Made by a program: the position numbers and the translations under genes. A DNA stretch of 64,000 nucleotides from Brenneria izbisi (GTDB lineage: Bacteria > Pseudomonadota > Gammaproteobacteria > Enterobacterales > Enterobacteriaceae). Under the pieces are notes generated by a model, which saw nothing but the letters and a program-made list of their open reading frames with translations, had not been told where the DNA came from and did not search any database. The stretch is taken from NCBI RefSeq assembly GCF_025840185.1, contig NZ_JAMPJU010000002.1, positions 169,536-233,535 of the forward strand, read 5' to 3'. Positions 9,301-18,664 of the stretch are shown piece after piece (within the stretch, counting starts at the first letter, position 1; every line of letters starts with the position of its first letter).

Positions 9301-9843
9301 CCAGATCACCGCCGATTCCCCCACCCAGCAACTGACCTGCTGACCACTGGCGAGTTCACGCAATTCCGCCGTCAGCTTTGGATTGAGTTTATTGGCGGGA
9401 TTGGCGCGATGAATCAGGCTGCTTTTGCCGCTGCCCGTCAAACCAATAGTGAGATACCACGGCATGGCGTAGAGCGCCTTTCTACCGAACTGGGTTTGAA
9501 ATGCCGCCAGCCAGCGATCCAGAAACGTCTGCTGACTATCGACATACACTTGTAGCGGGTCCTGTTCGATGATTTGCTGTTCATTACGCTCCGCACGTAA
9601 CTGCTGGACGCGGCGCCACACTTGCCAGGCGCTATAACAAAAAGCCAGCCACAACCAAATCAGGGTGAACACCACCCGCGCCCAGAAGCTCTGTAACGGA
9701 CGCATATCGCCAAGCGTCAGTCGCGGCCCCAGCCACCAGGCCAGTACCAGCGCCACCACCCACAGTATCGCGCCCAGCCATAGCCAGGAGGGTTTCAGTT
9801 TCGGCAGTTGTTGCCGCAGAAAGGTAACGATTGTTTTAAACAT
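6346..9843 (-). CDS. tssM: T6SS inner-membrane protein TssM (IcmF/VasK)
   Basis: Core of the TssJLM membrane complex. The 1165-residue length is normal. Two N-terminal membrane spans lie at about 19-39 and 52-74, followed by a cytoplasmic NTPase-like domain with an intact Walker A (GLTGSGKSS, 134-142), a third span at about 448-470, and a large periplasmic part that contacts TssJ, ending in the conserved C-terminal beta domain. An intact Walker A suggests nucleotide binding, which varies among TssM proteins. It is flanked by vasJ (24 bases upstream) and vasL, the V. cholerae order. Confidence 0.96.
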   Translation of the reverse strand: MFKTIVTFLRQQLPKLKPSWLWLGAILWVVALVLAWWLGPRLTLGDMRPLQSFWARVVFTLIWLWLAFCYSAWQVWRRVQQLRAERNEQQIIEQDPLQVYVDSQQTFLDRWLAAFQTQFGRKALYAMPWYLTIGLTGSGKSSLIHRANPANKLNPKLTAELRELASGQQVSCWVGESAVIWDPNGQLLSQPELDVDSSGRRYARQWQHLLQWLSLNRRRQPLNGLVLTLDMAWLAQAGVAERKAYAQVMRSRLQEIAVNLNTRLPLYIALTRLDMLSGFDKVYRQLNREARQAVLGVTFTPQASQDKSWLTELENFWDQWVAQLNDNLPDMLLTQSDRSVRNTLFAFVRQLAGLKDYVVDVLTETLVTGEDRSFMVRGVYASSVYQQGVPFDAFAQSASRRYQLPEPVNAAMRGESNTFFVQRLFPDVIFPEAGLAGENRLHSLYRRRRLSIGIGCMAAASLALIGGWHHFYRVNEEAGRNVLTKAQAFIGTNELEGQPGLGYQQLPRLNLIRDATLSFGNYHERTPVLADLGLYQGDKIGPYVEGSYLQMLSQRFLPAVMQGLLEDLNQSPANSEQKLTILRVMRMLDDASGRNKTLVEQFMAQRWQRAFPGQGNVQEQLMRHLDYALERTDWHRSREQKDAVAIAAFAPFSEPIASAQRELSKLPMYQRVYQSLVMKATQVLPPDLAIRDEVGPTFDPVFSLRSDKAGTVPRLLTYPGFSDYYLKQDKALLELTALDAWVLGQRERAQFSEADRREILRQVNDRYITDYINQWQKVLANLDVQTLDSPEQALDVLTDITGNDQPFQRVLTTVSDNTRIRKLADGENDTAQGMNTRIGRPFMTINAALSGRGEQGPLVQEVNQKLTDLYHYLDQIVNATDPGQAALKAVQVRQGNKFADPVFALQQYARGLPAPLDRWVGQLAEESATLVTGLAMSSLNQEWLDKVVTPFNEKLADRYPFNPASDKDVPLSEMELFFMTGGTLDSFYQTNLKSMIDSGMLEGGNASPLQAELVKQLERADRIRQTLFNAEGSLEVHFVVEPLELTANKRRSVLNLDGQLLEYSHGRRQKTPLVWPNSMRDGAESKLTLVPDNRERSPRSLSFNGPWAMFRLINSDQLTQVNDNTFDVRFSLEQGAMTYRVYTDASHNPFAGGLFSQFRLPDSLY

Positions 9844-9867
9844 AAGCGACCATTCACTCCGAATGTC

Positions 9868-11286
9868 TTATTTTTTGCGGGAAGCGACCAACCGTTCCAG
9901 ACGGCTGACCATTCCCGGTTCCCACTGCATCAGGCCCAGTTGCTGGCTTTCCTGCCACAGATGCTGATAATGCTGTGCCGCCAGCGCTTTCATGCCTTCC
10001 TCGGCCAGCAAATCCGCCAGCACCAGTTCGGCATAAAAACGATCGCGCGGCGCTTTCAGACGACGTATTCGCTCATCCAACAACGACAACGCCGCCGCCA
10101 TGCCGTGTTCGGCCCGACACGCTGAAGCCTCCGTCGCCAGATCGTCCTGTCGTTCACTTCCCGCCCGTCCCGCCAGCGTCGCATGCAACCACTGATTGCA
10201 TTTATCGGTCAGAAACGGCGATCCATCGCTGAAGGTCAGTTCGCGCAACGTCGGCAAGCGATGGAGAAAAGCCGCCAGTTCTTCGGCGATGGCGTTGGCG
10301 ACCAGCGCATACCCAAGTCGGGCGGCGACGGTCGCCGATAACATGTGACCGTCAAACCAATAGGGAGCCAGTGTCAGACTTTGCTCAATGCGTTGCCACA
10401 GACTCAAATCCGCCTGTCCCAACGCGCTGTGATATTCATCCATGCGATCGGCGGAAAACGGCGCCAGTTGGGTCCGATTACCTTGCGACGCCATAGGCGC
10501 GGTGGCGATCCCCGACCAGATGGCATGACGGCGTAACCGATACCCCACCGGCGCATCCGGTTGACGTTCGACCAACACCGTCGCCACCGTCAACTGAGTC
10601 TGACGCCAGCCGCGTTCATCGGCGGTATTGATCGCCACCGCGCTGGCTGACGGTGCGGCGGTTTCCTGGCTGACGCCCGCGCTTTCCGTCGTCTCGCCGC
10701 CACTGGCGGAAAAGGGGTTGGCGGCCTGATTCGTCTGCTGCCGCGCCTGATGCCGCTGTCGGGCGCGGTTGAGTCCTTGCCGCAATTCATCCGTCAGATC
10801 CGCCTTGTCGCTCGCCAGATCGCGCCAACGGTTCGCCAACTGTTCCGCCAGTTGATGCAGTTGGTTTAGCTCCGCGCCGGAAGCGCTTTCCGCCATACGC
10901 GGCATGACGCTTTCGAAACGCCGGACGATTTGGGTCATCAACCGCTGTTTCTGCGCCGGACTGGTTGGCCAGGCTTGCTGCCAGTAGTTCGCCAGCCAGC
11001 TATCCAGCAGCATCAGCGCGGTGGCAAAAGGCGTGGCCTTAGCCGGATGCTGTAAACAGCGCAATAGTTGCACCAGAACGCGCATATCTTTGGTTCGGCT
11101 TTCCAGCAGCGTCAGACAGTGGTCGGCCACCACATTGAGATCCACCTGACTGTGGGCCAGCGAACCGAGCTTCACCAGTTCGGTTTCCACCTTCTCCCAC
11201 AGCGGGTCATCCGCCAACACCGCGGCACACAAGCTCTCATCAGGCAGCGGGGTCAGCAGACGTTTACACCACGGGTGTGAATGCAT
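9868..11286 (-). CDS. vasJ: T6SS baseplate/cap protein TssA (VasJ type)
   Basis: Soluble TssA-family protein of about 472 residues: an N-terminal ImpA_N domain (LLTPLPDESLCAAVLADDP, then the family's YWQQAWP motif) and a VasJ-type C-terminal domain rich in helices. TssA primes tube and sheath polymerisation and rides the sheath tip. The ATG at 11286 is placed about 7 bases after AGGGGG; an earlier ATG at 11292 is too close to it, and the longest opening at 11310 would overlap vasI. A Gln/Ala/Ser-rich linker around residues 170-215 separates the two domains. Confidence 0.9.
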   Translation of the reverse strand: MHSHPWCKRLLTPLPDESLCAAVLADDPLWEKVETELVKLGSLAHSQVDLNVVADHCLTLLESRTKDMRVLVQLLRCLQHPAKATPFATALMLLDSWLANYWQQAWPTSPAQKQRLMTQIVRRFESVMPRMAESASGAELNQLHQLAEQLANRWRDLASDKADLTDELRQGLNRARQRHQARQQTNQAANPFSASGGETTESAGVSQETAAPSASAVAINTADERGWRQTQLTVATVLVERQPDAPVGYRLRRHAIWSGIATAPMASQGNRTQLAPFSADRMDEYHSALGQADLSLWQRIEQSLTLAPYWFDGHMLSATVAARLGYALVANAIAEELAAFLHRLPTLRELTFSDGSPFLTDKCNQWLHATLAGRAGSERQDDLATEASACRAEHGMAAALSLLDERIRRLKAPRDRFYAELVLADLLAEEGMKALAAQHYQHLWQESQQLGLMQWEPGMVSRLERLVASRKK

Positions 11287-11297
11287 GTTCATTCCCC

Positions 11298-11858
11298 CTA
11301 CCATCGGCACTGCTGACGCAGCGGTGTCAACGCCTCGCCCAACCCGGCGAGATCAATACGCAATTGCTGACCGTCCGTGCCGTTCAGCACCAGTTCGCGA
11401 TGACCGATCCAACGTTTCAAGGCGTCGATGGCCGGCAGTCCGCGGCTAAACTCCAGCAGCAAGCCACGGTTGCGCACAAACCAGTTGTCCGGCGCCATCA
11501 CGCCATCCAACTGCGACGCGACGGTTTCTCCTGCCCAGGGCTGGCTGAGCGTCAGCCTTAAATGCGTAATATTGCTGGCGCAACCGATCACCAGCGTATT
11601 GCCGTCCGCCAGAGAACGCGTCAGCGTCAGATCGCCGCTGCCCGCTTCCCGTCCAAGTTGGAAAGCGCCACCGGTCTTCGTCTGACCATCCGTTGGCGAA
11701 ATGACGCCGGAACGTCCGGCCTCCCGACTCAGCGCGTCATAACACGCCAGCCGCACCTCGGCGGCGCTTTCATTGCGGCACTGTTCCCACAGTTGCTGCC
11801 AGGCGGGATCGGGCGATCCCGTCGCCGCAAGCAGCAGAGGAACCATCGTCAGAAACAT
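11298..11858 (-). CDS. vasI: T6SS-associated protein VasI (TagO-like)
   Basis: 186-residue exported protein with a short signal-like start (MFLTMVPLLLAATG). It has the family features: an early Cys pair (EQCRNESAAEVRLACYDAL), a domain with ASNITHLRLTLSQPW, and a Cys just before the C-terminus. The role of VasI in the machine is not settled. The ATG overlaps the vasH stop as TGATG and is preceded by GGAGGTGA, so translation is coupled. The frame is open further upstream but no better start is seen there. Confidence 0.87.
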   Translation of the reverse strand: MFLTMVPLLLAATGSPDPAWQQLWEQCRNESAAEVRLACYDALSREAGRSGVISPTDGQTKTGGAFQLGREAGSGDLTLTRSLADGNTLVIGCASNITHLRLTLSQPWAGETVASQLDGVMAPDNWFVRNRGLLLEFSRGLPAIDALKRWIGHRELVLNGTDGQQLRIDLAGLGEALTPLRQQCRW

Positions 11859-13393
11859 CAGTTCACCTCCAGCTTTTGGCACTTGTGATCGAGTGTACGT
11901 TTGGGGATATTGAGACTCTCCGCCACCAGCAGACGGTTGCCCTGAAACTGGCGCATTCGCGCCGCAATAACCGCGGCTTCATACTGTTGCGTGGCGGTAC
12001 GCAAATCGTGAATATGCTGAAAATCATCAGTGGCGACCACCGTCGCGCCGCTGATGCGCTCACGCAACTCCGGCGGTAATGAGGAAAGACATAAAGATTC
12101 TCCCGCCGGCGTATGCGCACAGGCGACTTCCAGCAAATTCTTAAGCTCCCGCACGTTGCCGGGAAAGTCATACCCCACCAGTTGTTTAAGGAAAGTGCGG
12201 TGCAAAGGCCCGACGACTTTCCGCTGCTGGCTGGCAAACTGACCGATAAAGTGCTCACACAACAGGCGGATATCATCCGGGCGTTCACGCAGCGGCGCCA
12301 CCAGCAGCAGGCACTGACAGAGGCGGTGATAGAGATCCTGACGAAAAACGCCTTCTGCAACCTGTTGTTCCAGCGGCTGATGGGTTGCGGCGATGACCCT
12401 GAAATCGGAATGGCTTTCCCTGTCTGCCCCCAATGGCCGGAAACTATGGGTTTCCAGTACCCGCAATAGCTTGGCCTGCATGGACTGCGGCATATCGCCG
12501 ACTTCATCCAGAAACAGCGTGCCGCCGTTGGCTTGCGCCACCAGACCAATCTTGTTGCTCTGCGCCCCGGAAAACGCGCCTTTCTGATAGCCGAACAACT
12601 CGCTTTCGATCAGGTTATCTGGAATAGCCGCGCAATTAATGGCGACAAACGGTTGCGCTGAACGCGCTGAGCACTGATGTAACAGACGCGCCACCACCTC
12701 TTTGCCGCAACCAGTTTCCCCTTGGATCAGGACGGCAAGCCGGTGGCTGGCCGCCTGATAGATCTGTTGATGCAATGCTTTAACAACCGCGGATTGGCCG
12801 ATCAACGTTTCCTCTACCCGTTTCTCCCGCTCGCGCCGATGTTCGTCTTCATCTTTTATCTGACGCAGCGAATCCCGCAGCGCGCTCTGCTCGCGTTGGC
12901 TGCGCCCCAACGCGCGCAGCAACGTCAACTGGCGGCAAAATACCTGCGCCAGACGCGGGCCGTTGCCGCCCTGGTGCAACTGGCGCAACCGGTCCGGCGT
13001 ATCCAGCAGCGCCAGCACCGCCAACGGCTTACCGCTGTCCGACAATAAAGGCAACGCGTGCAGCCCGCAGGCGTTGCCCGCCGCCAGGATCTGACGAAAC
13101 TCCCGATGTTCAATCCGGGCGCCGCCGTACAGCGAATCCCAGGTGCGCGCCTGATTTTTATGCAGCACATAAGCCAGCGGATGACTGAAATCATCCGCCG
13201 CCAGCACCAGCGATACCGGCGTGCGCCGCATCTGACCACGACACGTCAATTGACGACCGCTGACATCCACCATGCCCAGCAATACGCCTTGCGGCTGCCA
13301 GGCCGTTTGCAACGTATTGAGCAACCAGTCGCATAAACCAGCCTCATCACGCTGGCGAGTGAGTGCGAGCGCCAGTTCAAGGGCTTCTTGCAT
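11858..13393 (-). CDS. vasH: Sigma-54-dependent activator VasH
   Basis: 511-residue enhancer-binding protein. It has an N-terminal GAF-like sensor (about 1-150), a charged coiled linker (about 165-195), an AAA+ domain with Walker A GETGCGKE (225-232) and Walker B GGTLFLDE (290-297), and a C-terminal Fis-type helix-turn-helix (about 485-505, ending NIPKRTLDHKCQKLEV). The sigma-54 contact loop reads GAFSGA (272-277) instead of the usual GAFTGA. In V. cholerae VasH activates hcp operons through RpoN, and the hcp promoter here fits. It starts 2 bases after the clpV stop. No phosphoacceptor receiver domain is present, so the trigger is likely ligand- or cluster-derived. Confidence 0.95.
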   Translation of the reverse strand: MQEALELALALTRQRDEAGLCDWLLNTLQTAWQPQGVLLGMVDVSGRQLTCRGQMRRTPVSLVLAADDFSHPLAYVLHKNQARTWDSLYGGARIEHREFRQILAAGNACGLHALPLLSDSGKPLAVLALLDTPDRLRQLHQGGNGPRLAQVFCRQLTLLRALGRSQREQSALRDSLRQIKDEDEHRREREKRVEETLIGQSAVVKALHQQIYQAASHRLAVLIQGETGCGKEVVARLLHQCSARSAQPFVAINCAAIPDNLIESELFGYQKGAFSGAQSNKIGLVAQANGGTLFLDEVGDMPQSMQAKLLRVLETHSFRPLGADRESHSDFRVIAATHQPLEQQVAEGVFRQDLYHRLCQCLLLVAPLRERPDDIRLLCEHFIGQFASQQRKVVGPLHRTFLKQLVGYDFPGNVRELKNLLEVACAHTPAGESLCLSSLPPELRERISGATVVATDDFQHIHDLRTATQQYEAAVIAARMRQFQGNRLLVAESLNIPKRTLDHKCQKLEVN

Positions 13394-13395
13394 AC

Positions 13396-15996
13396 TCAGC
13401 CCTCTACCTCGGAACGGAACTGGCCTTCCTCGACGCGGAAATGAATACGACTGACAGCTTGCCCTGCTGACATACGCTGAAGTAATTGCAGCGATACCGG
13501 CGGCAGCAACGCGCCGTCAATGACGGATTCCAGCATTCGCGCACCGTTTTCACTGCGATTCGCCAAGCGCAGAATTTCTTCCGGCACCGCATCGTCAATT
13601 ATGACTTCCGCGCCGAAACGCTGTTGCAGCAGATCCACCAGTCGAGAAAGTTTGCCCTGAACAATGGCGACCAAAGTGTGGTGATCCAGCGGCAGATAAG
13701 GAATGACCTCCATGCGCGCCAACAATGCCGGTTTGAAAAACGCCGCCAATTCAGGGTAGAGCGCATCCAGCAACACGTCCGGTTGGTGGGCATGGTTGAC
13801 GATGGTCTGGAAGCCGAGATTGGACGTCAGGAAAAAGACGACATTGCGGCAGTCGATTACCCGCCCTTCGCCATCCGCCAGTTCGCCTTTATCAAAAGCC
13901 TGATAAAACAGGTTGAGGACATCTGGATGCGCTTTTTCCACTTCATCAAGCAATACGACCGAATAAGGTTTTTGACGGATGGCTTCTGTCAGTACGCCGC
14001 CTTCGCCAAAACCAACGTAGCCCGGCGGCGAACCAATCAACCGCGATACCGTATGTTTTTCCTGATATTCGGACATATTGATGGTGGTCAGATAGTTGCG
14101 ACCGCCAAACATCAGGTCGGCGATCTGCACCACGGTTTCGGTTTTGCCGACGCCGCTCGGCCCCACCAGCAGGAAAGCCCCCAACGGGCGACCAGGGCGA
14201 CGCAGATCGGCGCGCGCGGTCAGCAAGTGTTTGTGCAGTTGGGCAATCGCCAACTGTTGGCCCTTTATACCCTCGCCCAGAAAATCCGGCAGGCGCGTTA
14301 CTACTTCCAGTTCCCCTTGCGAGATCCGGTTGAGCGGAACGCCCGTCCACTCGGCAATCACCGCCGCGATCTGGGTTTTATCCACATGCGGCGACACCAA
14401 CACGGACGATTGCTGGCGCGCCGCCAGTTCGCGCTCACAGGTCATTAATTCCGATGCCGCGGCCTGTTCATCAAAATCATCAGGCCGAGGGTTATCAAGC
14501 AATGCGCTACGCAGATCAATCACCTGCTGTACCTGCGCTTTCTGTTGTCGCCAATCCGCTGTCAACTGCGTCAGCGCCGCGGCTTCCGCCTCACGGGTGG
14601 CGCGCAGTTCGGCCAGACGCGGCGCGGTGTCGCCCAGACCGATACGTTCCTGACGCTCAAGCTGCGCAATCTCCATGTCCTGCTGATGCAGGCGGGTTTG
14701 CAACTGACTGACCGCCCGCGGCGGCGTAGTGAGATTAATCGCTACCCTGGCGCAAGCGGTATCCAGTACGTCAATCGCCTTGTCAGGCAATTGACGCCCG
14801 GAAATATAGCGAGCGGACAATTGCGCCGCCGCCTGAAGCGCTTCTTCGTCAATCAGCACGCCGTGAGCTTTTTCATAAATGCCGCGCAACCCGCGCAGAA
14901 TGACGATCGCTTGTTGCGCATCCGGTTCGCCGACCTTGACCAACTGGAAACGACGCGACAGCGCCGCGTCTTTCTCCACATATTTTTTATATTCGCTCCA
15001 GGTGGTCGCCGCGATCGTCCGCAACTCGCCACGCGCCAGCGCGGGCTTGAGCAGATTGGAAACATCCAGCCCGCCGGCCTGATTACCGGCGCCGATCAAG
15101 GTATGCGCTTCGTCAATAAACAGGATCACCGGGCGCGGCGCGGTTTTCACTTCCTGCATCACCCCTTTGAACCGTTTTTCAAACTCGCCCTTGACCGATG
15201 CCCCCGCCTGCATCGCGCCCAAATCGAGTGTCAGTAATTCCACATCGCGTAGTCTTTCCGGCACCTCTCCCGCGACAATACGCAGTGCCAACCCCTCAAT
15301 CAGCGCGCTTTTCCCGACGCCAGCCTCACCCACCACGATCGGGTTGTTTTTACGACGGCGGGAGAGAATATCGATCATCAGATCGATTTCATGATCGCGG
15401 CACAACACCGGATCGAGTTGCCCTTGTCGGGCGGCCTCGGTCACATTCTGGGTATAGCGGGAAAGCTGGGTGCTGGCCGCAGCGGTTTGCTCCGCTGTGG
15501 ATGACTGAGCCGCCGCGACCTCGGTTTCCACCGACTCTTTCACCCATTCATCAAACTGCTGACGCAACAGTTCACGGTTGATTTGCGCCAATGGCCGCGA
15601 GGCCGCCGCCGACAAGTAACGGTTCGGCGTCATCAGTAATACCAGCAGCAACACGCCGCTGCGCAGGTGGGCATGTTGAAACTCAGCGGAAGCCAGTAAC
15701 CAACTGTCCTGTAACCATTCCACCAGCAACGGAGAAAACGAGGGATAGCCGGCGTCAAAGCCTTTATCCACCGAGGACGGCGACAGCAGCGCGACAAGTT
15801 CCTCAACATCCACCCCGGCGCGTTTCAGGATCTGCCGCACATCGCTCAGCGGCGTTTCCAGCATTTTCATCAACAGGTGTTCAATGCGTATTTCGGCGCC
15901 CTGATGTTGAATACACAGTACCGCCGCCTCTTCCAGCATATGGCGGCACACCGGGTTGAGCCGTTCAACCAGCGTTGGCAATTCAATTCGGATCAT
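13396..15996 (-). CDS. clpV: T6SS sheath-recycling ATPase ClpV (TssH)
   Basis: AAA+ unfoldase that disassembles contracted TssBC sheath. About 866 residues: an N domain ([18 protein letters not shown]), a first ATPase ring with GEAGVGKS (223-230), a ClpB-like coiled middle region, and a second ring with GPSGVGKT (about 611-618), followed by the family's [21 protein letters not shown] chose the ATG at 15996, which matches family N-termini and has AGGAG about 9 bases upstream; the frame is open to 16107 but that would overlap tssL. The stop is 2 bases before vasH. Confidence 0.96.
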   Translation of the reverse strand: MIRIELPTLVERLNPVCRHMLEEAAVLCIQHQGAEIRIEHLLMKMLETPLSDVRQILKRAGVDVEELVALLSPSSVDKGFDAGYPSFSPLLVEWLQDSWLLASAEFQHAHLRSGVLLLVLLMTPNRYLSAAASRPLAQINRELLRQQFDEWVKESVETEVAAAQSSTAEQTAAASTQLSRYTQNVTEAARQGQLDPVLCRDHEIDLMIDILSRRRKNNPIVVGEAGVGKSALIEGLALRIVAGEVPERLRDVELLTLDLGAMQAGASVKGEFEKRFKGVMQEVKTAPRPVILFIDEAHTLIGAGNQAGGLDVSNLLKPALARGELRTIAATTWSEYKKYVEKDAALSRRFQLVKVGEPDAQQAIVILRGLRGIYEKAHGVLIDEEALQAAAQLSARYISGRQLPDKAIDVLDTACARVAINLTTPPRAVSQLQTRLHQQDMEIAQLERQERIGLGDTAPRLAELRATREAEAAALTQLTADWRQQKAQVQQVIDLRSALLDNPRPDDFDEQAAASELMTCERELAARQQSSVLVSPHVDKTQIAAVIAEWTGVPLNRISQGELEVVTRLPDFLGEGIKGQQLAIAQLHKHLLTARADLRRPGRPLGAFLLVGPSGVGKTETVVQIADLMFGGRNYLTTINMSEYQEKHTVSRLIGSPPGYVGFGEGGVLTEAIRQKPYSVVLLDEVEKAHPDVLNLFYQAFDKGELADGEGRVIDCRNVVFFLTSNLGFQTIVNHAHQPDVLLDALYPELAAFFKPALLARMEVIPYLPLDHHTLVAIVQGKLSRLVDLLQQRFGAEVIIDDAVPEEILRLANRSENGARMLESVIDGALLPPVSLQLLQRMSAGQAVSRIHFRVEEGQFRSEVEG

Positions 15997-16010
15997 GAGA
16001 AACGCTCCTG

Positions 16011-16787
16011 TTATTGTAATAATTCTCCCAGTTGACGCAGTACGTCCTGGGTCTGTTGAGAAAGCTGGTAACGGTACAGGCCGAATGCGGCGGCTAACGC
16101 CACGCACATGCAGATAAACAGGGTACGCAGCGAAACCTGTCTGCGCAGTTGGTAGCGGGAAGCCTGCTGCCCCGGATTGAGGTGAAACACCGTCGGCGGA
16201 TTGGCGGGTTCAGGGCGCAGCGTGTCATGCAGGCCGCGCACCACGCGATCCAGTTCCTCGCGCCCTTGCGGCATCACCCGGTAACGGCCTTCAAAACCGA
16301 GACAAAGACACAAATAGATGAACTCCAGAATGTCGCGGTAGCGCACCGGGTCATCCCGCAGCTTCTCCAACAGCACAAAAACCTTTTCCCCGCCCCAGGT
16401 TTCGTTATGGAAACGCGTTAACAGCGAATGCGCCGACCACATGCTTTGCCCGCCCCACTCGCGCCCCATTACCGCCTCGTCAATGAAGGTGCAGAGGATG
16501 TAGCGGAATGACAGGATCACGCCATTTTCATATCCATGAGAATGCAGTTCCTGTTCGATCGCCTGTATTTCAGACACCACCCGCTGGTAGAGATCCGCGA
16601 CGCCGTCATAAGCGGCGAGTTGGCGAACCCGATCCACCATGCCCAACAGCGGCGTCACCGCGTCTATCATCGGGTTGATGCTTTGTCCGCGCAGACGAAA
16701 CCAGTAGTCGGAATCCATATCCAGTTGTCGGGCATGGTCGTAAAGCAGGTCGCCCAGTTGTTCGTTTTTAATGACCTCAATGCTCAT
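16011..16787 (-). CDS. tssL: T6SS inner-membrane protein TssL (DotU/IcmH)
   Basis: 258 residues. It has a cytoplasmic DotU helical domain with family motifs (RYILCTFIDEAVMGREWG, FVLLEKLRDDP, ILEFIYLCLCLGFEGRYRV), then a single C-terminal membrane span at about 221-240 (RTLFICMCVALAAAFGLYRY) and a short periplasmic tail. There is no peptidoglycan-binding OmpA domain, so cell-wall anchoring must come from another protein. It links the TssM complex to the baseplate with TssK, whose gene ends 12 bases upstream. Confidence 0.95.
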   Translation of the reverse strand: MSIEVIKNEQLGDLLYDHARQLDMDSDYWFRLRGQSINPMIDAVTPLLGMVDRVRQLAAYDGVADLYQRVVSEIQAIEQELHSHGYENGVILSFRYILCTFIDEAVMGREWGGQSMWSAHSLLTRFHNETWGGEKVFVLLEKLRDDPVRYRDILEFIYLCLCLGFEGRYRVMPQGREELDRVVRGLHDTLRPEPANPPTVFHLNPGQQASRYQLRRQVSLRTLFICMCVALAAAFGLYRYQLSQQTQDVLRQLGELLQ

Positions 16788-16799
16788 CTCATCCTCTCC

Positions 16800-18140
16800 T
16801 TACGACTGGCTGCGGATAGCCCAAAGCTGCATATCCAGTTCGGGGAATTCGCCAGCGATGTGGAATGCCAGCGTGTTGCCGGACACCAGCGTTTTCCAGG
16901 CCGGGCTTTGTCTGTCGAGTTGGAAATAGCTGTAACCGGCGTGATAAGGCAATTGACGCGGCGCCACCGGCAGCGGCAACAACGGCACGCCGGGTAATTG
17001 CAGGCTGATCAGTTCGCGGATCTTGTCGCTGGAGGCAATCTTGGTTTGTTGCAGCAACTGTTTACGCAGGTGCTCCTGCGGCATGCGCGCTCGCACCGCC
17101 AGCACGAATTCGGCGCTGGTCATTAATTCCGCATCGCCGACCATCGCCACCATCACGCCATAAGGCTGTTTCTTCAGTTGGATGGAAACCGCGCGCGGCG
17201 ACAGTACGGTGCTCAGCGCCTGACGTAATGCCATCATCAGCGGCTCGAAACTGGCCTGCTGGTGTTCATGGCGGTAAGCCGGAAACTCCGGCGGCAAGCG
17301 TGATTCATCGGTAAATGTCATCAGTTCGCCGCACAGTTCCACCAACGCTTCGTGCAGCCGCTCAGGATGCAAGGTGCCGAGGCGCGCCAGATGAGAGAGC
17401 TTGGGTTGGGCGCGGTTGAGCAATTGCAGCATCATGAACTCCGCCACATCCGCCACTCCTTGCTGTCCCGGCGTCGCAATGCGCTGCGCCAGACTGCGGG
17501 CGCGTTCGGCGACCAGCCCGGCGGATTCCCCCAGAAAGCGCTTCAGGGACGGGATCGCCGTCACGCTGATACTGCACGGCATAAAGTTCGGATCCAGCAC
17601 CAGCCCGCCGTCCGGCCGTTTATCCAGAATGTTGGCGATCGCCAGCGACGCGTAAGCGCTGCGATCTTCACGATCGAGCATCAGCCGCAGGCTGACCTTG
17701 CCGACCTCCATCGACACCACATCGCCGCCTTCACTGTGCAGATCACGCACGTCATGACGCTGCGATTGCAGGCGGCTGGCGATGCCTTGTCCCGGTTGCC
17801 CGACTTCGCTTACGCCGTTCACCGCCAATGGCAGCGCCAGATAGACTTTCTGATTCGCCAGCGCCACATCGGTGATTTCCAATGGCTGCGGCAAAGCATC
17901 GTCCCCCGGAATATTGAAAACCGTACCGTCCGGCATTACTCCGCTGGCGTTGACCAGCGCAATACGGCCAAAATTGAGGTACTCCTCATTGATTGCCAGC
18001 GATTGCAAGCCGTAGAAATAGTCGCTAAGCGCACTGAGACGGGCATGAAGCGCATAGTCTGTGTGTCTTTGCTGCTGCTGGAAGTGTTGCGGTTTGATAA
18101 ACAGCCCTTCCCGCCAGATAACCCGATTTCGGCTCGACAT
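16800..18140 (-). CDS. tssK: T6SS baseplate protein TssK (VasE)
   Basis: 446-residue baseplate adaptor that docks the TssFG wedge onto TssJLM. The family opening (VIWREGLFIKPQHFQQQQR) and internal features (FGRIALVNASGVMPDGTVF) are present, and length is normal. It starts 2 bases after tssJ, so the two are read together. No disruption is seen. Confidence 0.95.
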   Translation of the reverse strand: MSSRNRVIWREGLFIKPQHFQQQQRHTDYALHARLSALSDYFYGLQSLAINEEYLNFGRIALVNASGVMPDGTVFNIPGDDALPQPLEITDVALANQKVYLALPLAVNGVSEVGQPGQGIASRLQSQRHDVRDLHSEGGDVVSMEVGKVSLRLMLDREDRSAYASLAIANILDKRPDGGLVLDPNFMPCSISVTAIPSLKRFLGESAGLVAERARSLAQRIATPGQQGVADVAEFMMLQLLNRAQPKLSHLARLGTLHPERLHEALVELCGELMTFTDESRLPPEFPAYRHEHQQASFEPLMMALRQALSTVLSPRAVSIQLKKQPYGVMVAMVGDAELMTSAEFVLAVRARMPQEHLRKQLLQQTKIASSDKIRELISLQLPGVPLLPLPVAPRQLPYHAGYSYFQLDRQSPAWKTLVSGNTLAFHIAGEFPELDMQLWAIRSQS

Positions 18141-18142
18141 GA

Positions 18143-18664
18143 TTATTCTTCTTCTTGGTCTTTTTTGATTTCGACTTCATCCCGGCGCAGATGCACCAGA
18201 ATCTGGTAAGTACGCCCGGTATTTTTCAGCTTGATGACCTTGCGCCATTCGGCGCTCTCCGGGTCGGCATAACGGGCGATCACCCCGACGTAATGGACTT
18301 GTTCATCCAACGCCTCCGGCGGCAGATACTTGAACTGCCCCGGCAGCAAGGTGTAGTCCTGATGATTGACATAGTTTTTGGCCAACGCCTTTTCGATGTC
18401 TGTGGTCACCTGGTCATAATCGGTCGCCAGCAGGCGGGAATCCTCCGCCAGCATCACCAATTGAAATTCGATGGGCGCAGCCTCGCCGCTCTCATTCGGA
18501 TTGACATCCGGTTCCGCCAGCAGGCTAAACGCCGCAGTGGAAGGCTGGCTGTCGTTACTGCCCACCTGGATATCCGGGTTCGCCGCAACCTTGGCCATCT
18601 TGCCGAGCGTGGCGCATCCCGGCAGCAGCGACATCAGGACGCACAGCCACAGGACGCGCAGCAT
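18143..18664 (-). CDS. tssJ: T6SS outer-membrane lipoprotein TssJ (VasD/SciN)
   Basis: 173-residue lipoprotein. The signal peptide MLRVLWLCVLMSLLPGC has a lipobox with the acylated Cys at 17. A transthyretin-like beta domain follows that binds the periplasmic part of TssM and ties the complex to the outer membrane. The ATG overlaps the tagH stop (TAATG), so it is translationally coupled. The C-terminus is unusually acidic (EIKKDQEEE). Confidence 0.93.
   Translation of the reverse strand: MLRVLWLCVLMSLLPGCATLGKMAKVAANPDIQVGSNDSQPSTAAFSLLAEPDVNPNESGEAAPIEFQLVMLAEDSRLLATDYDQVTTDIEKALAKNYVNHQDYTLLPGQFKYLPPEALDEQVHYVGVIARYADPESAEWRKVIKLKNTGRTYQILVHLRRDEVEIKKDQEEE

Noticed and set aside
13486..14448. 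320-codon plus-strand frame opposite clpV
   Set aside because: Antisense shadow of clpV; composition is unlike a real protein and the clpV frame is fully supported by motifs.
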